Source: Hymenobacter sp. YIM 151500-1
GTDB taxonomy: Bacteria; Bacteroidota; Bacteroidia; Cytophagales; Hymenobacteraceae
NCBI RefSeq assembly: GCF_025979885.1
Contig: NZ_CP110139.1
Span: 496,001-560,000, forward strand
Length of the DNA stretch: 64,000 bases
Direction of reading: 5' to 3'
A program made the translations under genes and the position numbers. The notes under the pieces are model-generated. The model searched no databases and was not told the origin of the DNA. It saw nothing but the letters and a program-made list of their open reading frames with translations. Each line of letters begins with the position of its first letter. Position 1 is the first letter of the stretch. Below, piece by piece: positions 9,018-18,068 of the stretch.

Positions 9018-11567
9018 ATGACGCGGTATTTCTGCTTACTCTGCCTGCTTCTGCTATGGCCCCTTGCTTGGGCGGCTCAGGCCCAGCCCGCCCCGCGCGA
9101 CTTGCAGGGCAACATCCTGACCCTCAAAGACACCAACTACCCCGTGCCTGGCAGCGGAGCTTACTTCGTTTCGCCCCAGGGTTCCGACCAGAACCCCGGC
9201 ACGCTGGCCCAGCCCTGGCGCAGCTTCACGCACGCTCTTACGGCGGCGCCCAGCGGGGCCACCATCGTGTTTCGGGCCGGCACCTACCGCCCCAGCCCCA
9301 CACAAACCGACCGCAGCCGCATGGGGGCCGTCAATAAGCGCCTGACCTTGCAGCCCTACCCCCACGAGCAGGTGTGGGTGAAGGGCAGCGAGGAAGTAAC
9401 GGGCTGGGTGGCCGATGGCACGGCCTGGCGCCACAACAACTGGCCCTACAGCTTCGGCAAAAACGCCGGCGACGAAAACCTGGAGCCCGGCTACCCCCAG
9501 GCCTTTCTGCGCGACATGGTGTTTGTGGATGGGCGGGCCCTCGCGCAGGTAACGCGGCGGCAGGACGTAACAGCCGGCACGTTTTACGTGGACCCGGCGG
9601 GCCGCGCTATCTACCTGGGCGACAACCCAGCGGGCAAAACCGTGGAGTCGGCCGCCATGGAGCGGGCCCTGTGGATGGGCTGGGGCTACACCGAGGCGGC
9701 CGGCACCGTGGTGCGGGGCCTGGGCTTCGCCCACTTCACCGAGCTGGCCATGGAGTTTGCCGCACCCAACATCGTGCTCGAAAACAACACCTTCGTGTGG
9801 AATGCCAGCATCGGGGCGCAGCTGCTGGGCAGCGCCCCCGGCAGCAACTCGCGGGCCGGCACCGCCCTCAACTGCATCGTCCGCGGCAATACGTTCAGCT
9901 ACAACGGCCGCAAAGGGTTTGATGCCTCCATGGCCCACGGCCTGCTGCTGGAAGACAACACCTTCACGTACAACAATATTGAGCGCTTCAATGGGGGCTG
10001 GGATGCGGCCGGCCTGAAAATAACCGGCCTCGACGACATGGTGTTCCGGCGCAACCGGGTGGAAAACAACTACTCCATGGGGCTGTGGATGGATATTGGG
10101 GTGCGCCGGGCCCAGATTCTGCACAACACGGTACTGCGCAACGGCATCATTGGCATTTTCTTCGAGATTTCCGACGGAGCACTCATTGCCGGCAACCTGT
10201 GCGTAGGCAATGGCGAATCGGGCATTCAGATTTCCAACTCGGCCAACGCCCGCATCTACCACAACACCCTCGTCGACAACGGCCGCGCCCTGGTGATAAA
10301 CGAAACCGAGCGGCCCGGCGCGGGCAAAACGGAGGAATACAGCGGCCAGGGCATTTTGCTGCCCAACTGGGTAACCCAGGGCAACGTGGCCAAAAACAAC
10401 ATTCTGGCCAACGGCGGCACCGTCCGCAACCTCCCTTCCTGGCAGGTACAGGACGTGCTCGACGTATTCAACTGGCCCCTGAACCCGGCCGACCCGCCCA
10501 TGGTCACGGCCCTCGACTACAACCTCTACTACCGCACCAGCGCCACCCAGCCCACCGCCCTGGCCCGCTGGACCGAGGCCCGCACCGGCGACAATCGGGA
10601 GCTGCCTGGGCTGGCCGCGCTACGCCAGCGTGTGGGCGTGGAAGCCAACGGCCGCAGCCTGGACAACCAGCCCCTCACGGCCCTGTTTCTCGACCCGGCT
10701 GCTGGCAACTACCAGCTCAGCCCCAGCTCACCGGCGCGGGGCGCCGGCCAGGCCCTGCCGCAGGAGGTAGCCCAGGCCCTGGGCGTGCCGACTGGCGTGG
10801 CGGTAGATATAGGGGCCTACCCGCAGGCGGCCGCTCCCGTAGCCGATGGCGTGTACACGCTCACGGCCCGGCACTCGGGCAAGCGCCTGGACGTGTACGG
10901 CGCGGGGCGGGGCGACACGGTGCGCGTTATTCAGTGGGAAGCCACGGGCGGGCAAAATCAGCAGTGGCGCGTGCAGCACATGGGCCAGGGCTACTACCAG
11001 CTGACGGCGGTGCATTCGGGCAGGGCTCTGGACGTGGCGGGCTCTAACCCCAACGACGGCGCCAAGGTGCAGCAATATACCGCCAACAACACTGACGCCC
11101 AGCGCTGGAAGCTGGAAACCACCGCCGACGGCTTCTACCGCCTAATCAACAAGGCCAGCGGCAAGTGCCTGGACGTGGCGGGGGGCGCAAACGCAACGGC
11201 CAACGGCGTGCGGGTGCAGCAGTGGACCTACTACGGCAACCTCAACCAGCAGTGGCAGCTTCAGGCGGTGGCGGGCAGCCCCGTAACCAGCGCCGCATCG
11301 GCGGCCACTGCTCCGGCAGCTACGCTCAGCGTCTTCCCCAACCCCTCACCTGATGGGCAGGCCACCTTGCGCCTGACGGCCCAGCAGGCGCAGCGGGCCA
11401 CGGTGCAAGTGTATAACCAACAGGGGCAGTTTGTGAGCCTGCTCACCGTGCCCCTGCGTGAGGGCCAGACCGAGTTCCGCCTGCCGGCCATGCTGCCGCC
11501 GGGCACCTACTACCTCAAAACCCGCCTCGACGGCCAAGCCCGGCAGTTTACGCTTAAAGTCGAGTAG
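9018..11567 (+). CDS. Right-handed beta-helix protein with ricin-type lectin domain, T9SS cargo
   Basis: 849 residues with an N-terminal signal peptide (MTRYFCLLCLLLLWPLAWA, cut near AQA-QP). YFVSPQGSDQNPGTLAQPW and later VFRAGTYRP are typical of secreted parallel beta-helix proteins (DUF1565 / PL9-like). Repeated N-rich turns (LENNTFVWN, VRGNTFSYN, FRRNRVENN) confirm the coil pattern up to about residue 600. Residues about 609-750 hold a ricin-B-like lectin with three similar repeats (SGKRLDVYGAG, SGRALDVAGSN, SGKCLDVAGGA, each followed by a QxW-type motif). A T9SS sorting domain ends the protein. The combination suggests a polysaccharide lyase or hydrolase targeted by its lectin, but I cannot name the substrate. 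It lies 105 bp after the previous cargo gene and is probably co-transcribed with it. Confidence 0.85.
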   Translation: MTRYFCLLCLLLLWPLAWAAQAQPAPRDLQGNILTLKDTNYPVPGSGAYFVSPQGSDQNPGTLAQPWRSFTHALTAAPSGATIVFRAGTYRPSPTQTDRSRMGAVNKRLTLQPYPHEQVWVKGSEEVTGWVADGTAWRHNNWPYSFGKNAGDENLEPGYPQAFLRDMVFVDGRALAQVTRRQDVTAGTFYVDPAGRAIYLGDNPAGKTVESAAMERALWMGWGYTEAAGTVVRGLGFAHFTELAMEFAAPNIVLENNTFVWNASIGAQLLGSAPGSNSRAGTALNCIVRGNTFSYNGRKGFDASMAHGLLLEDNTFTYNNIERFNGGWDAAGLKITGLDDMVFRRNRVENNYSMGLWMDIGVRRAQILHNTVLRNGIIGIFFEISDGALIAGNLCVGNGESGIQISNSANARIYHNTLVDNGRALVINETERPGAGKTEEYSGQGILLPNWVTQGNVAKNNILANGGTVRNLPSWQVQDVLDVFNWPLNPADPPMVTALDYNLYYRTSATQPTALARWTEARTGDNRELPGLAALRQRVGVEANGRSLDNQPLTALFLDPAAGNYQLSPSSPARGAGQALPQEVAQALGVPTGVAVDIGAYPQAAAPVADGVYTLTARHSGKRLDVYGAGRGDTVRVIQWEATGGQNQQWRVQHMGQGYYQLTAVHSGRALDVAGSNPNDGAKVQQYTANNTDAQRWKLETTADGFYRLINKASGKCLDVAGGANATANGVRVQQWTYYGNLNQQWQLQAVAGSPVTSAASAATAPAATLSVFPNPSPDGQATLRLTAQQAQRATVQVYNQQGQFVSLLTVPLREGQTEFRLPAMLPPGTYYLKTRLDGQARQFTLKVE

Positions 11568-11860
11568 CGCGTGCTGCGGGGCAGGAGCCGGTGAGCTTTT
11601 CCGACCCTGTTACTGGCGGGGTATAAGTGCGCTTTGCACCATTTCCGCTGGCTGCGCTGGCCTCAGGTGGGCGCCGGGCGTTGGGCAACCGGTGAGGCGC
11701 GTGGGTGCAGGTACCAGTCATCCCCTTATCGGTAAGCTGCCTCTCGACCGCAGCCGGCTGCCCGCCGGAGCCTGCCTTCTGCACCAACGTACGCCCCTAC
11801 CGGCATTAGGCAAGAGCTATGCTTGCAGCATGGGTAGGACGCATCTGGAGTTGGTACACC

Positions 11861-11902
11861 AAAAAGCATCTTCTATGGCTCAGCCGTAGGGGATGCTTTT
11901 TT
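11861..11902 (+). terminator. Rho-independent terminator downstream of the beta-helix/ricin gene
   Basis: AAAAAGCATC (11861-11870) pairs with GATGCTTTTT (11892-11901). An inner stem CTATGGC/GCCGTAG and a T-run complete it. It is 293 bp after the stop and separates this unit from the GH16 lipoprotein gene. Confidence 0.8.
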
Positions 11903-12321
11903 AATAACCTATGATGACTGAATCATTTTAGGTGATAGTATAATTTCAGGTAAAAATTAAATTTATGCCATGTATGTGTTATGTGCAAAAAACGATATGT
12001 AGTAGGTACTGTTTGCCACTGCTCCAATATATTGGAGCAAGCTTTGAAATAGTAGATAAAAGCTGACTTTCCGCAAAGGCACCTTGCCAGATGATAAATG
12101 GGTAGGAATAGGTATAGAGCAATAAATAACCATCTGCTGATCAGTTGACTAGAACAGGTGGCAGCCTGATAAGTAGGTGGGTAGGTTGGCCCGGCACAGT
12201 GGTTGTATTCCAGCTTATCAGAATCAGGCTCGTCGTTGTAAAATTCAAAAATGAGCTTCGTCCGCCTGATTCGTTAAGTCCCCTTTTCCACAACCTTCTT
12301 TTCCAACCTAACCCTTACCAC
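11903..12321. other. AT-rich intergenic region upstream of the GH16 lipoprotein gene
   Basis: No gene was recognised. The stretch from 11903 to about 12130 is AT-rich compared with its surroundings and holds the palindrome at 12021-12038. It probably contains the promoter of the gene starting at 12322, but no exact TTG-N19-TAnnTTTG match was found. Confidence 0.5.
12021..12038. promoter_or_regulatory. Perfect palindrome GCTCCAATATATTGGAGC, candidate operator
   Basis: This is an 18-bp perfect palindrome in an AT-rich region, with the CTCCAA-N4-TTGGAG core also found at 6702-6717. It ends 285 bp before the GH16 lipoprotein start. A looser relative (ACCAA-ATATA-TTGGT) overlaps the predicted susC promoter at 25306-25320. 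Function as a regulator site is inference. Confidence 0.4.
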
Positions 12322-13749
12322 GTGAAAGATTTTCTGCAACGGACTCTCCCGTCCCGAGGCCGCTGGCTGCGCACCTCGTACGCTACTGCGGTAGCCGCTC
12401 TGCTGTTTACCAGCTGCTCGAAACCAGAAGCGGAGCCGGCTGCTGTGCCGGACAACAGCACGGGTAGCAGCACGGCCATAGCCGGCGGCTTAGTTACCGA
12501 TGGTGTGTATACGCTCACCACCAAGCTGGTGCCCAGCAACGGCGGGGCCAGCCAGCGCCTGGACGTGGCCGGCGGCACCGACCAGAACGGCCAGCAGGTG
12601 GGCGTGTGGGACCAGAACAACCTGGCCCCGCAGAGCTGGCGCTTTGTGCACCAGGGCGGCAACATCTACACCATCACCAGTCAGGTCGGGCAGAAAAACA
12701 AGGTGCTGGACGCCAATAACAGCGACGGCGGCATCAAGCAAGCCTCCCGCGTGTCAATTTACGCCTCCAGCCAGCGCTGGCTGCTGGAGGATGCCGGCAG
12801 CGGCTACTTCTTTCTCACGCCCGAAGCCGTGCGCAACCAGAGCCCCAAGCTGCGCCTGGACGTAGCGGGCGGCAAGTCTACGCGCGGTACCTACACCAAC
12901 GTGCACATCTGGGCCGACAACGGCTGGGACGGGCAGAAGTGGAAGCTGGAAGCCGTAGCCGGCGGTGGCGGCACCACGCCCGGCACGGGTACGCCACCGC
13001 CCAGCACCGGCGCCGTGAGCGGCCCCCCGGCCGGCTCGGGCTCCTGGACCAAGACCTTCGAAGATAACTTCGACTTCTTTGACTCTAACAAGTGGACCAA
13101 GGCATGGCCCAGTGGCAACGGCAATGCGGCTTCGGCTACGTTCACCGGTAAGCGAATCGATACCTACTACCAGGCCGACGGTGCTCATATCTCAGTAGCC
13201 AACGGCAAGCTCTACATCAAGACGGAGCGCAAGGCGCAAGGAGGCCTGCAATTTACCTCCGGCGTAGTTACCACAGCCGGTACTCCCAATCCTTTCCTAC
13301 AGAAGTTCGGCTACTTCGAAGTGCGCATGAAACCTGCTTCTTCGCCCGGCAATGACCCATGCTTCTGGGCTTTCCCGTTGAGTAAGCCTGCCGACAACAC
13401 ATACAAAGAGCTGGATTTTGCCGAATTTGGTGGCAAACGTGGGGCAGTGGCACTGACGTCGCACATGCCGTTTGTGAAGCCTGCCCCCACATTTTCAAAG
13501 CTAGGTACCTACACCGACACCTTCCGCACCTACGGCGTACTGTGGGAATCCGGCAAGGCTACACTGTACATCGACGGCGTACTCCAGGGTAGCATCTCCG
13601 GCAACATCGTAGACGAACAAGGGGTACTTATCCTTTCTGACGAGGTACGCAACGTGGGCGACCAAGACGGTTGGTTCGGCAACAGCAATAACTTCCAAGG
13701 CCCCATATTCACCGAGGTGGAGTGGGTGCGCGTGTGGCGCCGCAGCTAA
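12322..13749 (+). CDS. GH16 family endo-glycosidase lipoprotein with ricin-type lectin domain
   Basis: The only sensible start is GTG at 12322. It gives a 475-residue protein with a basic N-terminus, a hydrophobic stretch and a lipobox-like end (LLFTSC, Cys32), so it is probably a lipoprotein. Residues about 55-215 are ricin-like lectin repeats (RLDVAGGTDQNGQQVGVWDQN, a 21-residue span whose key motif is LDVAGG). A Gly/Pro/Thr linker follows, then GH16 at about 240-475. The catalytic motif is ELDFAE, with Glu363 as nucleophile, Asp365 and Glu368 as acid/base. GH16 enzymes cleave beta-1,3 or beta-1,4 bonds in laminarin, lichenan, agar and related glycans; the exact substrate is not readable here. 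Unlike neighbouring cargo it lacks a T9SS sorting domain. Confidence 0.85.
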   Translation: MKDFLQRTLPSRGRWLRTSYATAVAALLFTSCSKPEAEPAAVPDNSTGSSTAIAGGLVTDGVYTLTTKLVPSNGGASQRLDVAGGTDQNGQQVGVWDQNNLAPQSWRFVHQGGNIYTITSQVGQKNKVLDANNSDGGIKQASRVSIYASSQRWLLEDAGSGYFFLTPEAVRNQSPKLRLDVAGGKSTRGTYTNVHIWADNGWDGQKWKLEAVAGGGGTTPGTGTPPPSTGAVSGPPAGSGSWTKTFEDNFDFFDSNKWTKAWPSGNGNAASATFTGKRIDTYYQADGAHISVANGKLYIKTERKAQGGLQFTSGVVTTAGTPNPFLQKFGYFEVRMKPASSPGNDPCFWAFPLSKPADNTYKELDFAEFGGKRGAVALTSHMPFVKPAPTFSKLGTYTDTFRTYGVLWESGKATLYIDGVLQGSISGNIVDEQGVLILSDEVRNVGDQDGWFGNSNNFQGPIFTEVEWVRVWRRS

Positions 13750-13890
13750 ACCAGATATCCGGGCCCGGTGTGCCACTCCGGCGGCGCACCGGGCCCTGGC
13801 TTGGAGCCAGGCTTGCTCGTTTCTGCCGCACGAGTCACTACGCAAAAATGGGCTTCCTGTAAAAGAGAAACCGGTCTACAAGCAAAAAAG

Positions 13891-13934
13891 AAGAAGCCGC
13901 CTTTCCTGCTTGGAGAGGCGGCTTTTTCTTTTTT
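13891..13934 (+). terminator. Rho-independent terminator after the GH16 lipoprotein gene
   Basis: A stem AGAAGCCGCCTTTCC / GGAGAGGCGGCTTTTT with loop TGCT is followed by a T-rich tail ending near 13934, about 140 bp after the stop codon. Confidence 0.8.
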
Positions 13935-14220
13935 CGGAGGCAGCTGATTGGGCGGCGGTATAAAGCGTGGCGGCACAAACCAGCCGAAGCGTAGTCAGAA
14001 TTTTTTTCCTTACACTATGACAAGAAATAATTTACCAAATAAGATAAAATAAAAAATTATTTATATGTTTGTACATATTTATCCAAGCGCTGTCAATCTA
14101 CGGGCGACGGGCCCCAGCTATTCGAGGACAGTGCTCTTCTCAGGACGGCGTTTTGCCTGCCTCTGCTGCCGCAAATCGGGGTTTTCCCATTCTATACGTT
14201 TCATTTTTAACCCGCTTTTC
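13935..14220. other. AT-rich leader/promoter region of the large GH16 gene
   Basis: The stretch at about 13995-14080 is strongly AT-rich. TATGTTTG at 14064-14071 fits the Bacteroidota -7 box TAnnTTTG, but no TTG is found at the expected -33 distance. No gene was accepted here: the frame of the downstream enzyme continues upstream, but without a signal peptide. Confidence 0.4.
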
Positions 14221-17200
14221 ATGAAAGCACACGTCTACTTGCTTCAAGTTGGCTTCACCCTGTTAGTGCTATTAAGCCCGGCGATGCTGTGGGCCCAGCC
14301 CCCGGCCGGTAAGCAATGGCAGCTCACGTTCCGCGACGAGTTCGACGCCAGCACCATTGACGCGGCAAAGTGGAACACCTACTGGGGCCCGAAGGGAGCC
14401 GGCTGGCGCGAAACCTGGTCGTTGGAAACCAACGACGACGACAACGTGATTCTGGAGAATGGCATCTGCAAGCTGCGGGGCGGCAAGGAAAACGGCCAGT
14501 GGAAGTCGGGCATGCTGTCGTCGTACAACGGCTTCCAGCAGATGTACGGCTACTACGAAGCCCGCGTCAAGACGGCGCCCCGCACCGCGTATTCCAGCAG
14601 CTTCTGGATGTCGCCGCAGAGCTTCTGGCCCCCGGAGCTGGACATTATGGAGGCCTTCGCCAGTACCACGTTCATCACTAACCAGCACTGGAACGATGAA
14701 GTGACGGGCGCGCACGTCAGCGACGCTAAAAATATTACGGGCACCAACATGACCTCGGCCTTCCACATCGTGGGCATGGAGTGGGAGCCGGACTCGGTGC
14801 GGTGGTTTCTGGACGGGGTGAAAATCCGGACCATGAAAAACCACTCCTTCTACCCGATGTACCTGATTTTCAACATCCACATCGGTAACCGCAACGGGGG
14901 CTTCCCCGGCGTGCCCACCAACAGCGACTTCGCCGATTTCGAGATTGACTGGGTGCGCTGCTACAGCGGGCCGGTAACGGTGAGCGTGGCGAACCTGCGC
15001 GAGGGCAGCCACTACATCACCGGCGACTCACTGCTGCTCAAGGCCGCGGCGGCAACCCTTAACGGCCGCATTACCAAGGTGGAGTTCCTGGACAACAAAA
15101 CCGTCCTGGGCGAGGCCACCGATACGGTAGCCGCCAGCCTGCTGTGGCGCAACCTGCCCACTGGCAAGCACGAAATCCGGGTGCGGGCCACCGACGACAC
15201 GGGGGCCAGCAACATTTCGGCGCCGGTTACCATCTACGTGTCGCCGCTGCGGGAGCCGGCCGCGCCGGCTGGTGCGCTCAGCGGGCTGAGCTACCGCTAC
15301 TACGAAGGCAGCTGGACCGCCCTGCCCAATTTCGCCTCCTTGCTGGCTGCCCAGCGGGGCCAGGTAGCCACTACCACGCTGGCCCCGCGCCAGCGCGACA
15401 ATCAGTTTGCCTTCAAATACGAAGGCTACGTGGAAGTGCCCCAGGATGGCATGTACACCTTCTACACCCGCTCCGACGACGGCAGCCGCCTGCACATCGG
15501 CTCGGAGCTGGTAGTCGATAACGACGGCCTGCACGGCGCCCGGGAGCGGAGCGGGCAGATTCCGCTGAAGGCCGGCAAGCACGCCCTCACGGTGAGCTAC
15601 TTCCAGGGCACCGGGGGGCGCGACCTGCTGGTGAGCTACGAAGGGCCTGGCATCAGCAAGCAGGCCCTGCCCGAGGCGGCCTTGTCGCACGTGCCGTTTG
15701 AAACCGAGCCGCCCACCGTGCCGGGCAGCTTGCAGGCCAGCCGGGTTACCAACCTGAGTTTGAGCATCGGGTGGCAGCCGGCCACCGACAATGTGGGCGT
15801 GGCCGGCTACGTGGTGTACCGCAACGACGTGCTGCACCAGTTTACCACGGGCACGTCCGTGGCGTTCAGCAAGCTGCCGGCCGCCACGGAGCAGCGCATC
15901 CGGGTGGTGGCCGTAGACGAAGCCGGCAACCTCTCGGAGCCGGCCCTGCTAACCGTGCCGACCCTACCCAACCCCGCGGTAAACTACCTGGCCGGGGCGC
16001 CAGCGCCCATGATTGACGGGGTGCCGGACACGGTATGGGCCAGCCAGCCTGCGCGGGAGCTGAACAACGTGACCCTGGGCAGGGTAAGCTCGGCGGCCGA
16101 CCTGTCGGGCTCCTACAAAGCCCTGTGGGACGAGGAAAACCTGTACGTACTGGTGCAGGTCACCGACGACCTCAGGGACGGCACCCTGGCCGATGCCGTG
16201 TGGAAGGACGACGGCGTGGAAGTGTACCTCGACATGCAGAACGACAAGGCCGAGAGCTACGGCCCGAACGACTACCAGTACCAGACCCGCTGGAACGACA
16301 CGACGCTGTACGAGGCCAAGCGCAACAACAAGCAGAATGTGAAATTTGCCCAGGCTGCCACGGCTGATGGCTACGCAGTGGAGTTTCGGTTTCCGTGGCG
16401 GACCCTGGGCCTGACCGAGCCGGCCCTGGCTGGGCTGCCGGGCGTGGTCCGGAATGGCACGCTTCTGGGCCTGGACGTGCACATCAGCGACGATGATGGC
16501 GCCACCCGCAAGGCCAAGAAAGCGTGGTTTGCCACCACCGATAACTCCTACCAGCGCCCCGATGCCTTCGGGACTGTGGAGCTGCACAACGGCCCGGCCA
16601 TTGCGTACCGGGAGCCGGAAAACCCCGCCGATGCCCTGCCAGGCCTTTACTACCGCTACTACGAAACGCCCTACCTCACGGCCCTGCCCCGGTTCGATAC
16701 GGTGGCGGTGGTCAAGGCCGGGGTTGTGGCCGGCTTCGACCTGTCGCCGAAGCGCCGCTCCGACCTGTTTGCCTTCCAGTACGACGGCTACGTGGACGTG
16801 CCGCAGGAGGGCATCTATACCTTCTACCTGGCCTCCGACGACGGCAGCAAGCTCTACATCGGCGATACGCAGGTAGTTGACAATGACAGCAGTCATAATG
16901 CCAGCCGGGAAAAGTCGGGCTCGATTGCTCTGAAAGCGGGCCGCCACCGCCTCACGGTGGCTTATTTCGACGGCAACTTCGACGAGACGCTGCATGTGCG
17001 CTGGGCCGGGCCCGGTATCACGAAGCAAGCTCTACCGGCCGCGGCCCTGTACCGCTCGCCCAAGCTGGTCAGCGGCCTGAACTACGCCTACTACGAAGGA
17101 GTCTGGCAGGTGCTGCCGCCTTTTGAAACGCTGCAACCCGTGAAAACCGGCGTGGCAGACAACCTTGACCTGAGCTTGCGCAACCGCCCCGACTACTTCG

Positions 17201-17829
17201 GCTTCACCTTTACGGGTTACGTGCGGGTGCCCACCGCCGGCCGGTACCGCTTCTACCTGAACTCCGACGACGGCTCCAAGCTCTTTATCCAGAACCGGGA
17301 AGTGGTCAGCTTCGATGGCCTGCACGGCCGCACCTGGGGCCCCGAACCCAGCGACACGATTACGCTGGCCGCCGGCTGGCATCCTCTCACAGTAACGTAT
17401 TTCGAGCGAACCGGCTTGCAAGACCTGCTCCTGTACTTTGAAGGGCCCGGCCTGCCCAAGCAGCGGATTCCAAATGCCAGCTTGGCCCGCTACCCCCTGA
17501 CCGAGCCCCTGACTCCGGCTCTGCTGCGGCCGGCGCCGGGCACGCCGGCTCCGCCGCAGCCCCAGCCTGAAGCAACTAGCCTCGTGCTATACCCCAACCC
17601 GCTACACCACAGCGAGGTAGTAGTACGCCTCACGACACCAGCCGAAGGACCAGCCGAAGTGCGCATCCTGGATGGCACGGGCCGCCTGGTGCTGAAGGAA
17701 ACCTTTGCCACCCAAACCGGGCCGAATGACCTGCGCGTGAAAGCTGCCTCGCTGAGCAACGGCTTCTATCACGTGCTGGTGACCAGCGGCGGCAAATCGT
17801 TCCGCCAGCAGCTGTCGGTGGAGAAATGA
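14221..17829 (+). CDS. Multimodular GH16 enzyme with Ig, three PA14, FN3 and CBM9-like modules, T9SS cargo
   Basis: ATG at 14221 gives 1202 residues and is followed by a signal peptide (MKAHVYLLQVGFTLLVLLSP, cut near WAQ). GH16 catalytic domain at about 25-255 has motif ELDIME with Glu139, Asp141 and Glu144. Then come a bacterial Ig-like domain (about 258-340), PA14 (353-480), fibronectin III (494-581), a CBM9-like module (590-793; IDGVPDTVWASQPA, YKALWDEENLYVLVQVTDD), PA14 (807-940), PA14 (947-1086) and a T9SS sorting domain (1119-1202). The start could be earlier, but only this ATG places the signal peptide at the N-terminus. GH16 plus CBM9 and PA14 indicates an extracellular endo-acting enzyme with several glycan-binding modules. 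The C-terminal part differs from its neighbours' sorting domains (LYPNPLHHSEVVVRL). Confidence 0.88.
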   Translation: MKAHVYLLQVGFTLLVLLSPAMLWAQPPAGKQWQLTFRDEFDASTIDAAKWNTYWGPKGAGWRETWSLETNDDDNVILENGICKLRGGKENGQWKSGMLSSYNGFQQMYGYYEARVKTAPRTAYSSSFWMSPQSFWPPELDIMEAFASTTFITNQHWNDEVTGAHVSDAKNITGTNMTSAFHIVGMEWEPDSVRWFLDGVKIRTMKNHSFYPMYLIFNIHIGNRNGGFPGVPTNSDFADFEIDWVRCYSGPVTVSVANLREGSHYITGDSLLLKAAAATLNGRITKVEFLDNKTVLGEATDTVAASLLWRNLPTGKHEIRVRATDDTGASNISAPVTIYVSPLREPAAPAGALSGLSYRYYEGSWTALPNFASLLAAQRGQVATTTLAPRQRDNQFAFKYEGYVEVPQDGMYTFYTRSDDGSRLHIGSELVVDNDGLHGARERSGQIPLKAGKHALTVSYFQGTGGRDLLVSYEGPGISKQALPEAALSHVPFETEPPTVPGSLQASRVTNLSLSIGWQPATDNVGVAGYVVYRNDVLHQFTTGTSVAFSKLPAATEQRIRVVAVDEAGNLSEPALLTVPTLPNPAVNYLAGAPAPMIDGVPDTVWASQPARELNNVTLGRVSSAADLSGSYKALWDEENLYVLVQVTDDLRDGTLADAVWKDDGVEVYLDMQNDKAESYGPNDYQYQTRWNDTTLYEAKRNNKQNVKFAQAATADGYAVEFRFPWRTLGLTEPALAGLPGVVRNGTLLGLDVHISDDDGATRKAKKAWFATTDNSYQRPDAFGTVELHNGPAIAYREPENPADALPGLYYRYYETPYLTALPRFDTVAVVKAGVVAGFDLSPKRRSDLFAFQYDGYVDVPQEGIYTFYLASDDGSKLYIGDTQVVDNDSSHNASREKSGSIALKAGRHRLTVAYFDGNFDETLHVRWAGPGITKQALPAAALYRSPKLVSGLNYAYYEGVWQVLPPFETLQPVKTGVADNLDLSLRNRPDYFGFTFTGYVRVPTAGRYRFYLNSDDGSKLFIQNREVVSFDGLHGRTWGPEPSDTITLAAGWHPLTVTYFERTGLQDLLLYFEGPGLPKQRIPNASLARYPLTEPLTPALLRPAPGTPAPPQPQPEATSLVLYPNPLHHSEVVVRLTTPAEGPAEVRILDGTGRLVLKETFATQTGPNDLRVKAASLSNGFYHVLVTSGGKSFRQQLSVEK

Positions 17830-17874
17830 GGTGAAGGGCTGGGGTGACCCAGCCACCCGAAAAGCTACTTCTAT

Positions 17875-17910
17875 AACCCAAAGCCCCGGCACATGCCGGG
17901 GCTTTGGGTT
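17875..17910. terminator. Bidirectional hairpin terminator between convergent genes
   Basis: A perfect 17-bp inverted repeat (AACCCAAAGCCCCGGCA, spacer CA, then its complement) lies between the plus-strand GH16 gene and the minus-strand GH20 gene. It is well placed to stop both, although the T-runs are short. Confidence 0.7.
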
Positions 17911-18068
17911 GGAGGGGGGCAGCAGAGCCGCCGGTTCCATTGACGACACGAACGAAGGACGGCGCTGGCCTCCGGGAGCCGTTGGTTTAATTGCGCGCCC
18001 GCCGGATAAACCGAAAGGGCGGGCCGTGGACTGCACCAGCTGCCCGCTAAGCGCGGCAAGCGGCTTGG

